Assembly: GCA_047639675.1 (NCBI GenBank)
Contig: JBLIOI010000059.1
Location: 1-28,243 of the forward strand
Length of the DNA: 28,243 bases
Source: JABACD01 sp047639675
Lineage (GTDB): Bacteria; Planctomycetota; UBA1135; GCA-002686595
Direction of reading: 5' to 3'
Part shown: positions 1 through 8,991 of the stretch, piece by piece
Numbering within the stretch: position 1 is the stretch's first letter
How the letters are laid out: each line of letters starts with the position of its first letter
Notes under the pieces: model-generated
Seen by the model: only the letters and a program-made list of their open reading frames with translations
Database searches by the model: none
What the model was told of the DNA's origin: nothing
Position numbers and translations under genes: made by a program

Positions 1-788
1 ACACCGGGGAGACTGTTGTCGCAGCCACGACCGGGAGCACCCTGGTTGCTGCATGGACACGGGCCGGAGGTACAGAACGGGATGCCATCCCCGGGGAGCA
101 CCGCCATCGCGTCAATGTCTGGAGATCCCGGCGACACGCCACCTCCAGGCGAGCTGATCGTGACTTCGAATTCTGGGCATTGCATCTCCAAGGAGGGAAT
201 GTTGAACATCATAACCGCCACCGAATACGTCGAGTTGATTCCAGTCGCGCCAAAGAGGGTCTGATAGTCTGCTATGTTGAGGTAACCTTTTGCATAGACC
301 CAACCGCCTCCGCCCAGAAGTGTGAAGCCCTCATCCGGGAAGACCTGGACCACTGGCGCGGTGAAATTGCAGCCATCACTGAAGGTCCAGGAGGAGGACT
401 CGAATGAGGGGCCACCGACGAGGCCGTTGAACTCGAACGCGATGAAATCCGCCTCCTGAAGTTCAACTACACTTACACCCAGGAAAGTTGCGAGGGTGGA
501 AGTGTCGGCGGACGTGTATTCGAAAAGCCCTGCTTGGATCCCGAAATCCCTGTACGTTGCGAGCGGCGTTGTGCCCTGAAAATGCGCCGCATTGGGATCG
601 GGCTCCCCGAGTGCGTTTAAGGGCGTGTCGACCCCAACCGAGTCGCTTAGCGATCCAGCCCAACGGAAGGTCGTGTCGTTCTGTGCCAGCAGTGGTGACT
701 GTATCGAGAGGAGAGCTCCAATGAAAAAGAACCGCCCGAGGACCGCTGAGATCGGTCGTGTCTGGCTAGGAGTGCTTGAGTATTTCAT
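1..788 (-). CDS. Secreted protein with shared Cys-rich C-terminal domain (3' end beyond window)
   Basis: An uninterrupted minus-strand frame runs from ATG at 788-786 to the window edge (262 codons), so the stop is outside. A Shine-Dalgarno-like AGGGA lies about 10 bases before the ATG. Residues 1-36 form a long signal peptide (charged start, then FFFIGALLSIQSPLLAQ, probable cleavage after LLAQ). The mature part is rich in F, V, G and S with no family I recognise, probably a secreted beta-sandwich. Near the edge it enters the domain seen in several other genes here: FCTSGPCPCSNQGAPGRGC followed by DNS, matching the CPC..G..G.GC.NS motif at 5564-6094, 12800-13250, 19720-20160 and 21770-22240. 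The gene is divergent from the ECF sigma gene, with a 142-base spacer. The signal peptide and shared motif are read directly from the translation; an extracytoplasmic location is inferred. Confidence 0.88.
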   Translation of the reverse strand, partial: MKYSSTPSQTRPISAVLGRFFFIGALLSIQSPLLAQNDTTFRWAGSLSDSVGVDTPLNALGEPDPNAAHFQGTTPLATYRDFGIQAGLFEYTSADTSTLATFLGVSVVELQEADFIAFEFNGLVGGPSFESSSWTFSDGCNFTAPVVQVFPDEGFTLLGGGGWVYAKGYLNIADYQTLFGATGINSTYSVAVMMFNIPSLEMQCPEFEVTISSPGGGVSPGSPDIDAMAVLPGDGIPFCTSGPCPCSNQGAPGRGCDNSLPG

Positions 789-930
789 GGTATTAGTCCC
801 TAGGTTGGGGCCGAAACTCAGCCCTGATGTGGTTGACACCCGCTCTCGGGGCGGCGCAGGGATATCTCTGGCACTATTCTCGAAATTTTTTCTCGCTAAG
901 TAGGCGTCGACCTAAGGTGGTGTTCCTCCA

Positions 931-1512
931 ATGACCTGGGACACCAACACTTCAATTCTCGCGCAGCTGGAGACCTTCTCTGCTGGAACTGCCTGGGGCA
1001 GTTTGGTGACCCATTTTGAGCCGCCGTTGACGCGCTACGCGAAGCGTTCGGGTCTTTCGGCGGGTGTTGTTGCTGATGTGGTACAGGCCACATTGGTCGC
1101 GTTCGCCGAAGGGTATCGAGCTGGAAAATACGATCGTAATCGGGGCCGTCTTTCGGCTTGGCTCTACGGCATCCTCAAACGTGAAATCGCGTCCACGCGG
1201 CGCAAAGCAACTCTCGATCCCATGGAAGCCCTCGACACCGCTAGGGAGCGCGAACTCTCCACGCCGGAGGGCGAACTCGAGGCGATTTGGGAGGAAGAGT
1301 GGCGCCGTTCCATTCTCGAACGCAGTTTCGAGCGCGTTCGCCAGGAGGTCGAGCCTCTGACGTGGGATTCCTTCGCAATGCAGACCTTCGAACAGCTCAG
1401 CGTAGATGACGTGGCTGAACGCTTGGGATTGCCGCGTACACGCGTCTACAACGCCAAGCACCGCATCATGAAACGTGTACGGGAGCTCGTTATCGAATTT
1501 GAAGATGCCTGA
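931..1512 (+). CDS. ECF-type RNA polymerase sigma factor
   Basis: The product is 193 aa, normal for an ECF sigma factor that keeps only regions 2 and 4. Region 2 covers about residues 25-90 (FEPPLTRYAKRSGL, DVVQATLVAFAEGYRAGKYD, then GRLSAWLYGILKRE). Region 4 covers about 130-185, with the helix-turn-helix LSVDDVAERLGLPRTRVYNA followed by KHRIMKRVREL. AAGGTGG lies about 9 bases before the ATG. The stop overlaps the start of the kinase gene (ATGCCTGA), a classic translational coupling. Such sigma factors redirect RNA polymerase to a small regulon, often including their own promoter. The partner gene begins with an anti-sigma-like zinc motif, so this factor is probably held inactive by, or phosphorylated by, that kinase (inference). 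The closest ECF group cannot be assigned by eye. Confidence 0.93.
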   Translation: MTWDTNTSILAQLETFSAGTAWGSLVTHFEPPLTRYAKRSGLSAGVVADVVQATLVAFAEGYRAGKYDRNRGRLSAWLYGILKREIASTRRKATLDPMEALDTARERELSTPEGELEAIWEEEWRRSILERSFERVRQEVEPLTWDSFAMQTFEQLSVDDVAERLGLPRTRVYNAKHRIMKRVRELVIEFEDA

Positions 1513-4500
1513 ACGGGCGAACACTTGTCCGGACCCGACCCAGCTCGCGGAGTTCCATGCTGGCTGGCTTTCCGAGGAAGCGGTGCAGAGAATCGCACAG
1601 CACACGAAGGCTTGCGCGGCTTGCCGCGAGGCCCTGTCCGAACTCGCCCTCAACGATGAATTCGAGCTCGACTTGCAAAATGTCTTCTCAAGAGACCCTT
1701 CAGCTTCCAGCGGCATGTCCAACGCCGATGTGGAGTACGCCGCTCTAGTCGCGCTCCTGCGCGAGAGCGCGGAAGGCGAGCGTTATGAAATCCTGGGTGA
1801 GCTCGGTCGGGGCGGTATGGGGATCGTCTTCGATGTACGCGACCGTGTGCTGCAGCGCGACCTCGCCATGAAGGTGGTGCGCAAGGAAGGTCGCGGCATT
1901 CTGCGCAGTTCCTCGCGTAGCAGCCGCGGATTCAGACGCTTTCTCGAGGAAGCACGGGTCACCGCCCAACTCGATCACCCCTCGATTATTCCTGTCCACG
2001 ACATGGGGGTCGACTCTGAGGATCATGCATTCTTCACGATGAGCAAGGTGCGTGGGAAGGACTTGCAGAAAGTTCTTGAAGAATTTGGGCGAGGGGAGGG
2101 AGAGTGGACCTTGCGGCGTCTCGTCGTGGTCCTCTTGCGCGTCTGCGACGCCTTGGCTTTTGCCCACTCCCGGCATGTCGTGCATCGCGACTTGAAACCC
2201 GCCAACATCATGGTTGGGCGCTTCAGCGCTGTTTACGTTATGGACTGGGGTGTTGCCAAGTTCATGGGCGTGCGCAACCACGAAGAGAAATCGAACCCTG
2301 GCGCTGTCAAGAGAAGAGATCCGCATACTCAAAGCACGTTGTTCTTCTCTGCCCGCGAGCCTTCCGCTGATGAGGCCGAGCACGTCTCGCCGTTGTTCAC
2401 GCTAGACGGCGAGATCATCGGAACACCGGCCTACATGGCGCCCGAGCAAGCCGAGAAGGGCTATCTTGAAGTCGATTCGCGAGCTGACATTTACTCGGTT
2501 GGTTCAATTCTATATCAGCTTCTCTGCGGCCGCAGACCCTTCGGTGGTCCAAATGGCGAAGGCACGCCGCGCGATGCCTGGAAGCAACTGCTGGCAGGAC
2601 CTCCTGAGCCCCTAGCCAGGATCGCAGCAGCGGCCCCGCCCGAACTTGTCTCCGTCTGCGAGCGTGCCATGCAACGCAAGCCTGCGGAGCGCTACGCCGA
2701 CATGGAGCAGTTCGCTGCCGACCTGCGGGCCTGGCAGGAAGGTCGGGTTGTCGGCGCGTACCAAACGGGTGTCGTTCCAGAGTTGCGCAAGTGGGTCGGC
2801 CGCAATCGCGCGCTTACGAGTTTGGCTATCATAGCTTCGTTCGTTGTGATCAGCCTGTTCACGCGCCAAGTTCTTTTCGAGGGCCACGCTCGCACGGTAC
2901 TGCTGCGCGAGGCGAGCACTCTAGGGGCCCTTGGTCTTATCGCTGAGAGTCCTTCGCAGGCATTGCTTCTCGCGATGGAGGGAATTCAAGCGGATGAGCA
3001 CTACTTCTCGCGCTCGACCTTACTCGAAGCTCTAGTACCTCAGGCTCAAGACGTCATTTTCCGAGGCGCGCAATCCACGAAGGATTTACGGCAATCTTGG
3101 ACATCGGCCGGAGACCGCTTTGTGATCGCGGAGCACGCACCCCAACAAGAGAAGTACTCGATTCGGATCTGGGACGTCCAAGCGCGCGGCTTTGCAGAGG
3201 ATTCCTTTGCGTTGCCATTCATCGCTGCCCCGTTGGCCAAAAATCGCTTCGGGGAATACATCGCCGTCTTCGATCCGGACGGTCGTTGGGTTGCATCGGG
3301 TGGCGCTGATGGTTCAATAATCATCCATGAGCTCGATAGCGGGAAGAGCCGAGTCTTGGCGAATGGAACTGGAAAACACAGCGATAGATTTGTCAGCGAC
3401 ATGGCGGTACATCCGAACGGAGAGCTTCTCGCTTCGGCTTCTTGGGATGGATCAGTACGTTTGTGGAGCGTCACGACTGGGGCTCTGGAGCAAGTACTTG
3501 AGGGTCACACCGGCATCATCTCATCGATCGAATTCGATTCAACGGGCGGGCGCCTGCTCAGCGCTTCGGGTGTGCCGCTGCTAGGATACGAAACCGATCA
3601 GACTGTGCGGGTATGGGATGTCGCCAGTGGGAATAGTCTCTCGGTGTTGGCGGGTCACGACGGCGCCATCCCGGCAGCGCACTTCGATCCAACGGGCGAC
3701 TTGGTAGTCTCGGCATCCTACGACCAGACCGCAAGGATCTGGAATGCACATACCGGTAAGGAGCAACAAAGCTTCAGTTTTCCTGGCGTCGTTTGGGAGG
3801 CTACCTTCTCACCGAACGGGTCTACCCTGGCGGTCGCCTTCGACTCAGGCCTGCTCATCCGTGACATGACCTCGGGACGAGAGCATCGCCTCGGCCCCTA
3901 CAAGGCGCACAAGGGTTGCTCAGTGAACAGTGTGGAATTCTCCCCACGCGGCGATCGACTGCTGACTACGGGAAACGACCGGGTCGCTCGCATATGGACC
4001 TTCGAGGAGAATGGCCGACCTCAACTTGACCGGCGTCTTCACAACGCGGCGCCACTAACTGGATCATGGTCCCCCAGAGGCTCGACAATCGCTACCCAAG
4101 CGATCGGTGGACTCAACCTGTGGTTTGCAAGGGGCAATCCTGTCACCGATAACGTGCAGCTCGATGACGCTCCGGTCAGGCACGTACGTATTCACCCGGA
4201 AGGTGATCGCGTTCTAGCGATGGTCGAGGACGGCCTCGTTCGTGAATATCGCTTCGCGCCAGGTGTTGGGCTGACCTTTGAGGGAACCCTTGGTGAGCGA
4301 GCGGCGGTGGACGTAATGACAACGGCCGACGGAAATTGGACCCTGGTCGCCGAAAAGGGCGGACCGCTTCGTTTGTGGCGCAGGGACGAGCAAGGATTGA
4401 GTCACGCGGCTGGTGAGCTTGCACTCGACGTTCAGTCTCTGCACTCCTCGCGCGCGAGCCAGGTCATTGCGCTAATCCTTACCGGTAAGGGTGCCGCCAC

Positions 4501-5239
4501 GATTGACCTATCGCGAGCAAAGGTTGAGGTTGTGCTCCACTTGCAGGACGAGGTCGTAACCGCGGCGCATGTCTCCGAAGATGGAGCCCGGGTTGCCCTA
4601 GGATCCAAAGGGGGCCTCATCCAAGTCGTCGAGCTATCCAATGGGCGCGTGCTGCTTGAGTCTCGGCTGCCCGGGCACACGGCTTATCAGACACAGGTCT
4701 TCGACGTCCGCTTCTATGCGGGTGGCCAGAGTTTGGTCAGCAGCGGCCCGGGTCTCTCTGCAAACTTTTGGGACGTCGAGGCTGGAGTTCTCAACTCCGA
4801 AACCTATCTCGGGGCAACCACCGGTGGGCTTTTTGTGTTGGGCGATGGACGCAGTTTGATTTGCCGTGACCAATGGGGTTCACGCCTTCAAGTGCGGGGA
4901 ATTCAGGACGCTTCGGAGCAGGACCCTCTTCAACGCCCGGGCCGAGATCATGCCCATCGCAATCGGATTTCGGCCTGGAGCCTCGACCAATCTCAAGAGC
5001 GCTTACTCTCGACTTCGTTTGATCACTCAACAACGGTTTGGGATCTCAAAAAGCGCGAGGCTTGGATCACTTTCGCAGGCCACCAAGCTCCGGTCCTCGC
5101 AGGCGACATCACTCCCGATGGAGCTTGGGCAGTGACCGGTGACGCGAATGGAAAAGTCTTCGTCTGGCCCGTCGACCCCCTGCCCTGGTCAAAGCTCGTC
5201 GCTCCCATCGATACGGCTGAGCTAGCGGAGTGGAAGTAA
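1505..5239 (+). CDS. Anti-sigma-like zinc motif / Ser-Thr kinase / TM / WD40 propeller protein
   Basis: The product is 1244 aa. I chose ATG 1505, overlapping the sigma-factor stop by 8 bases, because the conserved part begins there; an in-frame ATG at 1475 would overlap more. Residues 8-40 carry C8 and H33-x3-C37-x2-C40, the pattern of zinc anti-sigma domains. The kinase spans about 94-417: glycine loop GRGGMG, Lys123 (AMKVV), HRDLKPAN at 227-234, and GTPAYMAPEQ after a long insert. The magnesium motif is DWG (Asp247) rather than DFG, and about 45 extra residues lie in the activation segment. One TM helix sits at about 436-453 (ALTSLAIIASFVVISLFT). Residues ~550-1226 are WD40-like repeats (VRLWSV, VRVWDV, ARIWNA, TVWDL). 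Predicted topology: kinase and zinc motif inside, propeller outside. It probably senses a ligand or envelope state and controls the upstream sigma factor (inference). Confidence 0.93.
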   Translation: MPERANTCPDPTQLAEFHAGWLSEEAVQRIAQHTKACAACREALSELALNDEFELDLQNVFSRDPSASSGMSNADVEYAALVALLRESAEGERYEILGELGRGGMGIVFDVRDRVLQRDLAMKVVRKEGRGILRSSSRSSRGFRRFLEEARVTAQLDHPSIIPVHDMGVDSEDHAFFTMSKVRGKDLQKVLEEFGRGEGEWTLRRLVVVLLRVCDALAFAHSRHVVHRDLKPANIMVGRFSAVYVMDWGVAKFMGVRNHEEKSNPGAVKRRDPHTQSTLFFSAREPSADEAEHVSPLFTLDGEIIGTPAYMAPEQAEKGYLEVDSRADIYSVGSILYQLLCGRRPFGGPNGEGTPRDAWKQLLAGPPEPLARIAAAAPPELVSVCERAMQRKPAERYADMEQFAADLRAWQEGRVVGAYQTGVVPELRKWVGRNRALTSLAIIASFVVISLFTRQVLFEGHARTVLLREASTLGALGLIAESPSQALLLAMEGIQADEHYFSRSTLLEALVPQAQDVIFRGAQSTKDLRQSWTSAGDRFVIAEHAPQQEKYSIRIWDVQARGFAEDSFALPFIAAPLAKNRFGEYIAVFDPDGRWVASGGADGSIIIHELDSGKSRVLANGTGKHSDRFVSDMAVHPNGELLASASWDGSVRLWSVTTGALEQVLEGHTGIISSIEFDSTGGRLLSASGVPLLGYETDQTVRVWDVASGNSLSVLAGHDGAIPAAHFDPTGDLVVSASYDQTARIWNAHTGKEQQSFSFPGVVWEATFSPNGSTLAVAFDSGLLIRDMTSGREHRLGPYKAHKGCSVNSVEFSPRGDRLLTTGNDRVARIWTFEENGRPQLDRRLHNAAPLTGSWSPRGSTIATQAIGGLNLWFARGNPVTDNVQLDDAPVRHVRIHPEGDRVLAMVEDGLVREYRFAPGVGLTFEGTLGERAAVDVMTTADGNWTLVAEKGGPLRLWRRDEQGLSHAAGELALDVQSLHSSRASQVIALILTGKGAATIDLSRAKVEVVLHLQDEVVTAAHVSEDGARVALGSKGGLIQVVELSNGRVLLESRLPGHTAYQTQVFDVRFYAGGQSLVSSGPGLSANFWDVEAGVLNSETYLGATTGGLFVLGDGRSLICRDQWGSRLQVRGIQDASEQDPLQRPGRDHAHRNRISAWSLDQSQERLLSTSFDHSTTVWDLKKREAWITFAGHQAPVLAGDITPDGAWAVTGDANGKVFVWPVDPLPWSKLVAPIDTAELAEWK

Positions 5240-5240
5240 T

Positions 5241-5492
5241 TCAAGGGGCCTCCGCGAGCCGCTCTTCGCTCTCCAACCCCTCAATCTTCCCACTTCCCCG
5301 CCCCCCCCCCATTCTTGCCCAAGAGGCGCAAAACCTACTCCAACGGGTCCTCCTCATCCGCCAGGAAAGATCGTGTTCGAGATCGAGGTTCGCGTTATCG
5401 AGGCTCGCAGCGAACACTGCTCGCTCTTTCTCCGCGAGCCCCAGGGCGTCGTGGAAAAGCGACTCCAGTCGTTCGTAGCGATCCGCGTCCAT
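5241..5492 (-). pseudogene. N-terminal remnant of a Ser/Thr kinase
   Basis: The minus-strand frame opens with MDADRYERLESLFHDALGL and then AEKERAVFAASL. This is the helical head typical of planctomycete and acidobacterial Ser/Thr kinases (the sequence before the ATP-binding loop). After about 45 residues the expected continuation shifts frame: the neighbouring frame reads LLADEEDPLE, the usual acidic linker of these kinases, and then stops. No kinase domain follows; the frame runs into a run of ten C (5301-5310) and ends against the convergent WD40 kinase gene. It is therefore a truncated, frameshifted leftover, not a functional 83-aa gene. The family assignment rests on motif memory only. 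Confidence 0.55.
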
Positions 5493-5563
5493 GAGCTCGA
5501 CTTGGCGACAAGTGGAATGTGAGGCCCTTCTAGCGCCCGGTCAACGAGCCACCGAACGCTCGA

Positions 5564-6094
5564 TCACGGCGTCCAGAGAACTTTGTAGGCGTTCGACAAG
5601 TTGAAGCTTTGGAAGCAAGGGCCAGCGGGGTCGCGATACCAGTATTGATAGCAACCAGTGTCGCCGGCTCCTTGCCCACTGGTCGATGCGATGCCGACGG
5701 TGGAACAGCCTGCGCCACTGGCATCCGAGAAGATCAGGTCGATACGGCGAACATTGCCGCCACAACAGCGGATCCCGTCTCCGAAAGGCGCAGCGAGTCG
5801 AATCGTTCCGCAGTACAAGATGCCCGGGACGTTCGGAGGAGCATCGTCAAAGCAAAGGACGAGATCATCCGCAGCAACGCTGTTCGAGCCTCCAGCTGCA
5901 TCAAGGTTGCAGCCCGCAAGGGTAGCGCTGTTCGCACACCCGGCCGCGTTTCCTCTCGAACCGCTCGAGTTATTGTTGTTGAGACACGGGCAGATGTTGC
6001 CGACTCCATCGCCAAAGCATTGTTTGGTGCCTTGGGCACTCGCCAAGGAGGCGAGGAAGAGTGAAATGATGAGTGTGATAATCGACTTCTTCAT
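5564..6094 (-). CDS. Secreted protein consisting only of the shared Cys-rich domain
   Basis: The product is 176 aa. Residues 1-20 are a clean signal peptide (MKKSIITLIISLFLASLASA, cleavage after ASA). The rest is one copy of the domain that elsewhere here sits at the C-terminus of larger proteins: KQCFGDGVGNICPC, GCANSATLAGC, VAADDLVLCFDDAPP, a middle FGDGIRCCGGNVRRI, and the closing QYWYRDPAGPC, SFNLSNAYKVLWTP. It has 13 cysteines in the mature part, more than the other copies, so disulphides are likely. AAGG lies about 6 bases before the ATG. It has no partner gene in the same direction nearby. It shows that the domain can exist as an independent exported protein. Its molecular function is unknown to me. 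Confidence 0.9.
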   Translation of the reverse strand: MKKSIITLIISLFLASLASAQGTKQCFGDGVGNICPCLNNNNSSGSRGNAAGCANSATLAGCNLDAAGGSNSVAADDLVLCFDDAPPNVPGILYCGTIRLAAPFGDGIRCCGGNVRRIDLIFSDASGAGCSTVGIASTSGQGAGDTGCYQYWYRDPAGPCFQSFNLSNAYKVLWTP

Positions 6095-6349
6095 TGGCCT
6101 TCGTGGTTCAAATGGGTTGTTTGGAGTTTAGGTCTATCACCTAGATGAGAACGAGTCCGCCGACCTGGACACACTTTTGTTCCTTTGTACGGGGTCCCTG
6201 GCGTTGGGGGGCCCGCAATCGGCGATTGCTCGGGAGCGAGCCGACCCCGTGCGCCACGCGGCTCCGAGAATCTAGGCCACGAGAAGCGCGAGATTTCGAC
6301 AATTGCTGAATCAGCGGACTGTCGGGGTGCTTCCTACATTTGTTGTTGG

Positions 6350-7143
6350 TCAGGCGGCGCATTTTTGAATCTCCGGCCTTCCGTGATACCCCTCGTGCCA
6401 GGATCGCACAAGGACAAAGCAGGGCGGGGCGACTTTGGCCACGAAGATGTCCCGGAAGGTCAGCTTTCTGGACACCAAACCCGCCTGCATGGCAGGGGTT
6501 CGCACGACCCCTCCGAACTTCAGCGAACCGTGAGGCCGACAAAAGTTGTAGTGAAAGCGCAGCAGCTCAAGGTGGTCATCTAGCGTTCGTTTCTTGCGGG
6601 CGTGACATGGTGACCGGCGGTTCAAGTACGCCGAGCCCTGGCGGATGGTCAGGTTCAACCGCTCGATGAAAGCCGTGTTCAACTTGCTCGAGTCTTCGGA
6701 AGCTTCCAGTGCGTCCTCTAGTTGCCGCTCCGAACCAATCACCAACTTCGTGCCGACCTTCACCACGCGCTTCTGCTTAATCTTCTTAATCACTTGAGCG
6801 TGCACGCAACCAACGCCAAAGGTGAGCTGGATGGCACTCCCGTAGAACTTCATGCCGTCGCTCGTGATCAAGGGGAAGGGTGCCCATTCGCTGCTGTCGG
6901 CGATACTTCTGATGAAGGACTTTCTGAGTAGGCGGAATCCTCTTGATCCCCACGCCCCTTGCCGAAGACGCCGAGGATCTCCTGAACCTTGCGGTGCGCG
7001 GCGAATAGATCCCGAAGCTCGCTGCTTCTACCAGGGTGGACCGTGCACAACGCCTTGAACTTTCCACCCGTGTCTTGATGGGAGACGGCGAGGAAATCAG
7101 TCAGCAGCTCCTGGGCAATCTTGTTGGGATCGTTGGCGGGCAA
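6350..7143 (-). pseudogene. Transposase remnant (DDE type), frameshifted
   Basis: The best-preserved part (about 6350-6960) reads LITSDGMKFYGSAI, then FGVGCVHAQVIKKIKQKRVV, FIERLNLTIRQGSAYLNRRS, LLRFHYNFCRPHGSLKFG, TPAMQAG and LTFRDIFVAKV. This order (catalytic SDG Asp, late Glu in FIERLN, YNFCRPH) is that of DDE transposases of insertion sequences. I do not assign an IS family. The frame ends with HGRPEIQKCAA and a stop. Upstream (about 6868-7143) the reading continues only in another frame (MPANDPNKIAQELLTDFLA...), so the N-terminal half is broken by at least one frameshift and has no clear start. No terminal inverted repeats or target duplication were recognised. Other pieces of the same C-terminus lie at 7251, 9223, 20265, 26690 and 27857. 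Confidence 0.75.
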
Positions 7144-7250
7144 GCTGATCGCGGGTCGGGGCTAGGAGGTGGGCGAGATCGGGATGTGAGGCTACGGAGA
7201 TCCCGCTGGTCTTGGACGGGGGGGGCTTCCTTCGTGCACTGTTGCGACGC

Positions 7251-7312
7251 TGCGCATTTGGTGATCTCCATCGAGCCGTGATACGCGAAACGACTGGATT
7301 GCACATGCATAA
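7251..7312 (-). pseudogene. Transposase C-terminal tail relic (copy 2)
   Basis: Minus-strand translation gives AYHGSMEITKCAA, matching the end of the transposase remnant at 6350 (EGYHGRPEIQKCAA). At DNA level the plus strand shares GCATTT, GATCTCCATCGA and CCGTGATACGC with copies at 9223 and 27857. It is a separate copy lying just upstream of the larger remnant, so two elements may have inserted next to each other. Confidence 0.55.
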
Positions 7313-7721
7313 GGCACGGCGTGTGCTGAGGCCCTCTCCTGCACCCGTAGGCTTATAGCCTCATAGGCGCGGCGGATTGGAGTTTGGATTGGACTGTCGA
7401 TCGTAAGTCGGGAATGTCGGAGTTGTGCCAAAGGTATTGCCGAACGCGATACAATAGAATCGGCGAATCCTCCCCCACTTCACCTTGGAGTAGCTGTGCA
7501 GAGCGATGTTGCCGTGCCCTTGGCGTCCGTGCTGTTCGGACGCCGAAGTCGGACATGCCACTCTTGCCCGCACATTTCCTCTCATTTGACTCCTCACGGG
7601 GGGCTCAGAGTCTAGAGTGATCGCAAGCCCCGGATGACTCAGGGCCTTCGCTCGATCTGTAGCAACGGGCTGCGCAAGCACTGCTACTCTCTTGCGTATT
7701 CAAATTAAGGACACGCTTTAT
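7313..7721. other. Gene-free spacer before the helicase
   Basis: About 400 bases with no convincing gene. A minus-strand frame (7361-7681) contains RRFYCIAFGNTFGTTP, faintly like the start of secreted-protein domains here, but it is too weak to call. The ribosome-binding site of the helicase, TAAGGA, is at 7706-7711. No promoter was confidently identified. Confidence 0.4.
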
Positions 7722-8984
7722 ATGCCATTTTCTAAACTAGGGCTTCTTGAGCCAATGCTGCGCGCGGTGGAAGCGGCGGGTTACACCGAACCTACGCCCA
7801 TCCAGGAGCAAACCATTCCACTGATTCTTGAAGGGATGGATCTGATTGCCCAGGCAGAGACCGGAACGGGTAAAACCGCGGCCTTTGTGCTTCCTATTCT
7901 ACAGCGGCTGACTGCAATCGAAACCGCCCCATTGGCTTGTTCGCCTCGTGTTCTGGTGCTTACGCCCACACGGGAGCTGGCTCAGCAGGTTGCGGAGACT
8001 TTTGATACCTTTGCAAAAGTACTGACGCATCGGATCAAGGTCACCACCGTGATTGGCGGCCCGAAGATTGCGGAGCAGGTGCGCCAGCTTGAGGAGGGCA
8101 CCGATATTGTTGTGGCCACCCCCGGCCGTTTGCTCGAGCTCGTGCGGGAAAAAGAGATCACTTTTTTGGACCTACTGTGTCTCGTGATCGACGAAGCCGA
8201 CCGGCTGCTGGCCCTCGGTTTTGCGGAAGAGCTGGAACAGGTATTTGAGGCCCTGCCTAAACAGCGGCAGAGTCTGCTCTTTTCTGCAACCTATCCTAAA
8301 AAGGTAGTCAAGCTCACCGAACAGGTCATGCAGAACCCGAGCTATATCAAGGTGATGGGCGAGGTTCAAAACGTTGGGAATATTGCCCAACGCGCCATTG
8401 AGGTGAACAGGGATAATCGTCGTATTCTGTTGCAGCATCTAATCGAAACTGAAGGGTGGGAGCACGTCTTAGTCTTTGTGAGAAGCAAGCACGCGGCTCA
8501 TAACCTTGCTACAAAATTGAATCGCGACGGGATTGAAGCCGACGCCTTTCATGGCGATCTCTATCAAGAACAACGGACTTGGGTGCTCGATCGGTTTAAG
8601 AACCGCAACGTGCGCGTGCTCGTGGCCACCGACATTGCCGCACGCGGCATCGATATTTCGGATCTCTCCACGGTTGTCAACTACGATCTGCCTCGCTCAC
8701 CCGTCGATTACATTCATCGCATCGGCCGCACCGGCCGCGCAGGTGCTAAAGGGGTAGCGGTCAGCTTCCTCGACTTTAACGACATGGCACATTTTGGCGT
8801 GATCGAAAAACGCACGAATGTCAGCGTGGAGCGTGAGCAAATTTCCGGTTTTGAACTGACCGGAGAGCCGCCTGAAAAGAAAAAGGGGCCGCCTCCGCAA
8901 AAGGGAACTCGCCCCAGTAAGAAAGACAAAGCCCGCGCCGCTGCGAAAGAGAGTGCTGATTCTGAGGACGCCACCCCTCTGTAG
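7722..8984 (+). CDS. DEAD-box ATP-dependent RNA helicase (RhlE-like)
   Basis: The product is 420 aa. I chose ATG 7722 (MPFSKLGLLEPMLRAV) because TAAGGA lies 10 bases upstream and this is the usual family start; an in-frame ATG at 7692 would add ten atypical residues. All helicase motifs are present: Q motif EPTPIQ (23-28), motif I AETGTGKT (45-52), PTREL (82-86), TPGR (133-136), DEAD (157-160), SAT (188-190), ATDIAARGID (302-311) and HRIGRTGR (332-339). The tail after about 380 is lysine- and proline-rich (KKKGPPPQKGTRPSKKDKA), probably binding RNA. It should unwind short RNA duplexes during ribosome assembly or RNA decay, especially in the cold (family knowledge). It is a lone gene with remnants on both sides, and its base and codon use look more AT-rich than its neighbours, so recent acquisition is possible. 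Confidence 0.95.
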   Translation: MPFSKLGLLEPMLRAVEAAGYTEPTPIQEQTIPLILEGMDLIAQAETGTGKTAAFVLPILQRLTAIETAPLACSPRVLVLTPTRELAQQVAETFDTFAKVLTHRIKVTTVIGGPKIAEQVRQLEEGTDIVVATPGRLLELVREKEITFLDLLCLVIDEADRLLALGFAEELEQVFEALPKQRQSLLFSATYPKKVVKLTEQVMQNPSYIKVMGEVQNVGNIAQRAIEVNRDNRRILLQHLIETEGWEHVLVFVRSKHAAHNLATKLNRDGIEADAFHGDLYQEQRTWVLDRFKNRNVRVLVATDIAARGIDISDLSTVVNYDLPRSPVDYIHRIGRTGRAGAKGVAVSFLDFNDMAHFGVIEKRTNVSVEREQISGFELTGEPPEKKKGPPPQKGTRPSKKDKARAAAKESADSEDATPL

Positions 8985-8991
8985 CGAAGTT

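Noticed and set aside
952..1722. Minus-strand frame of 256 aa opposite the sigma factor
   Set aside because: Antisense shadow; the sigma factor and its coupled kinase explain the region.
7361..7681. Possible relic of a secreted-protein domain (RRFYCIAFGNTFGTTP)
   Set aside because: Only a few residues resemble the domain opening, and no later motif follows.
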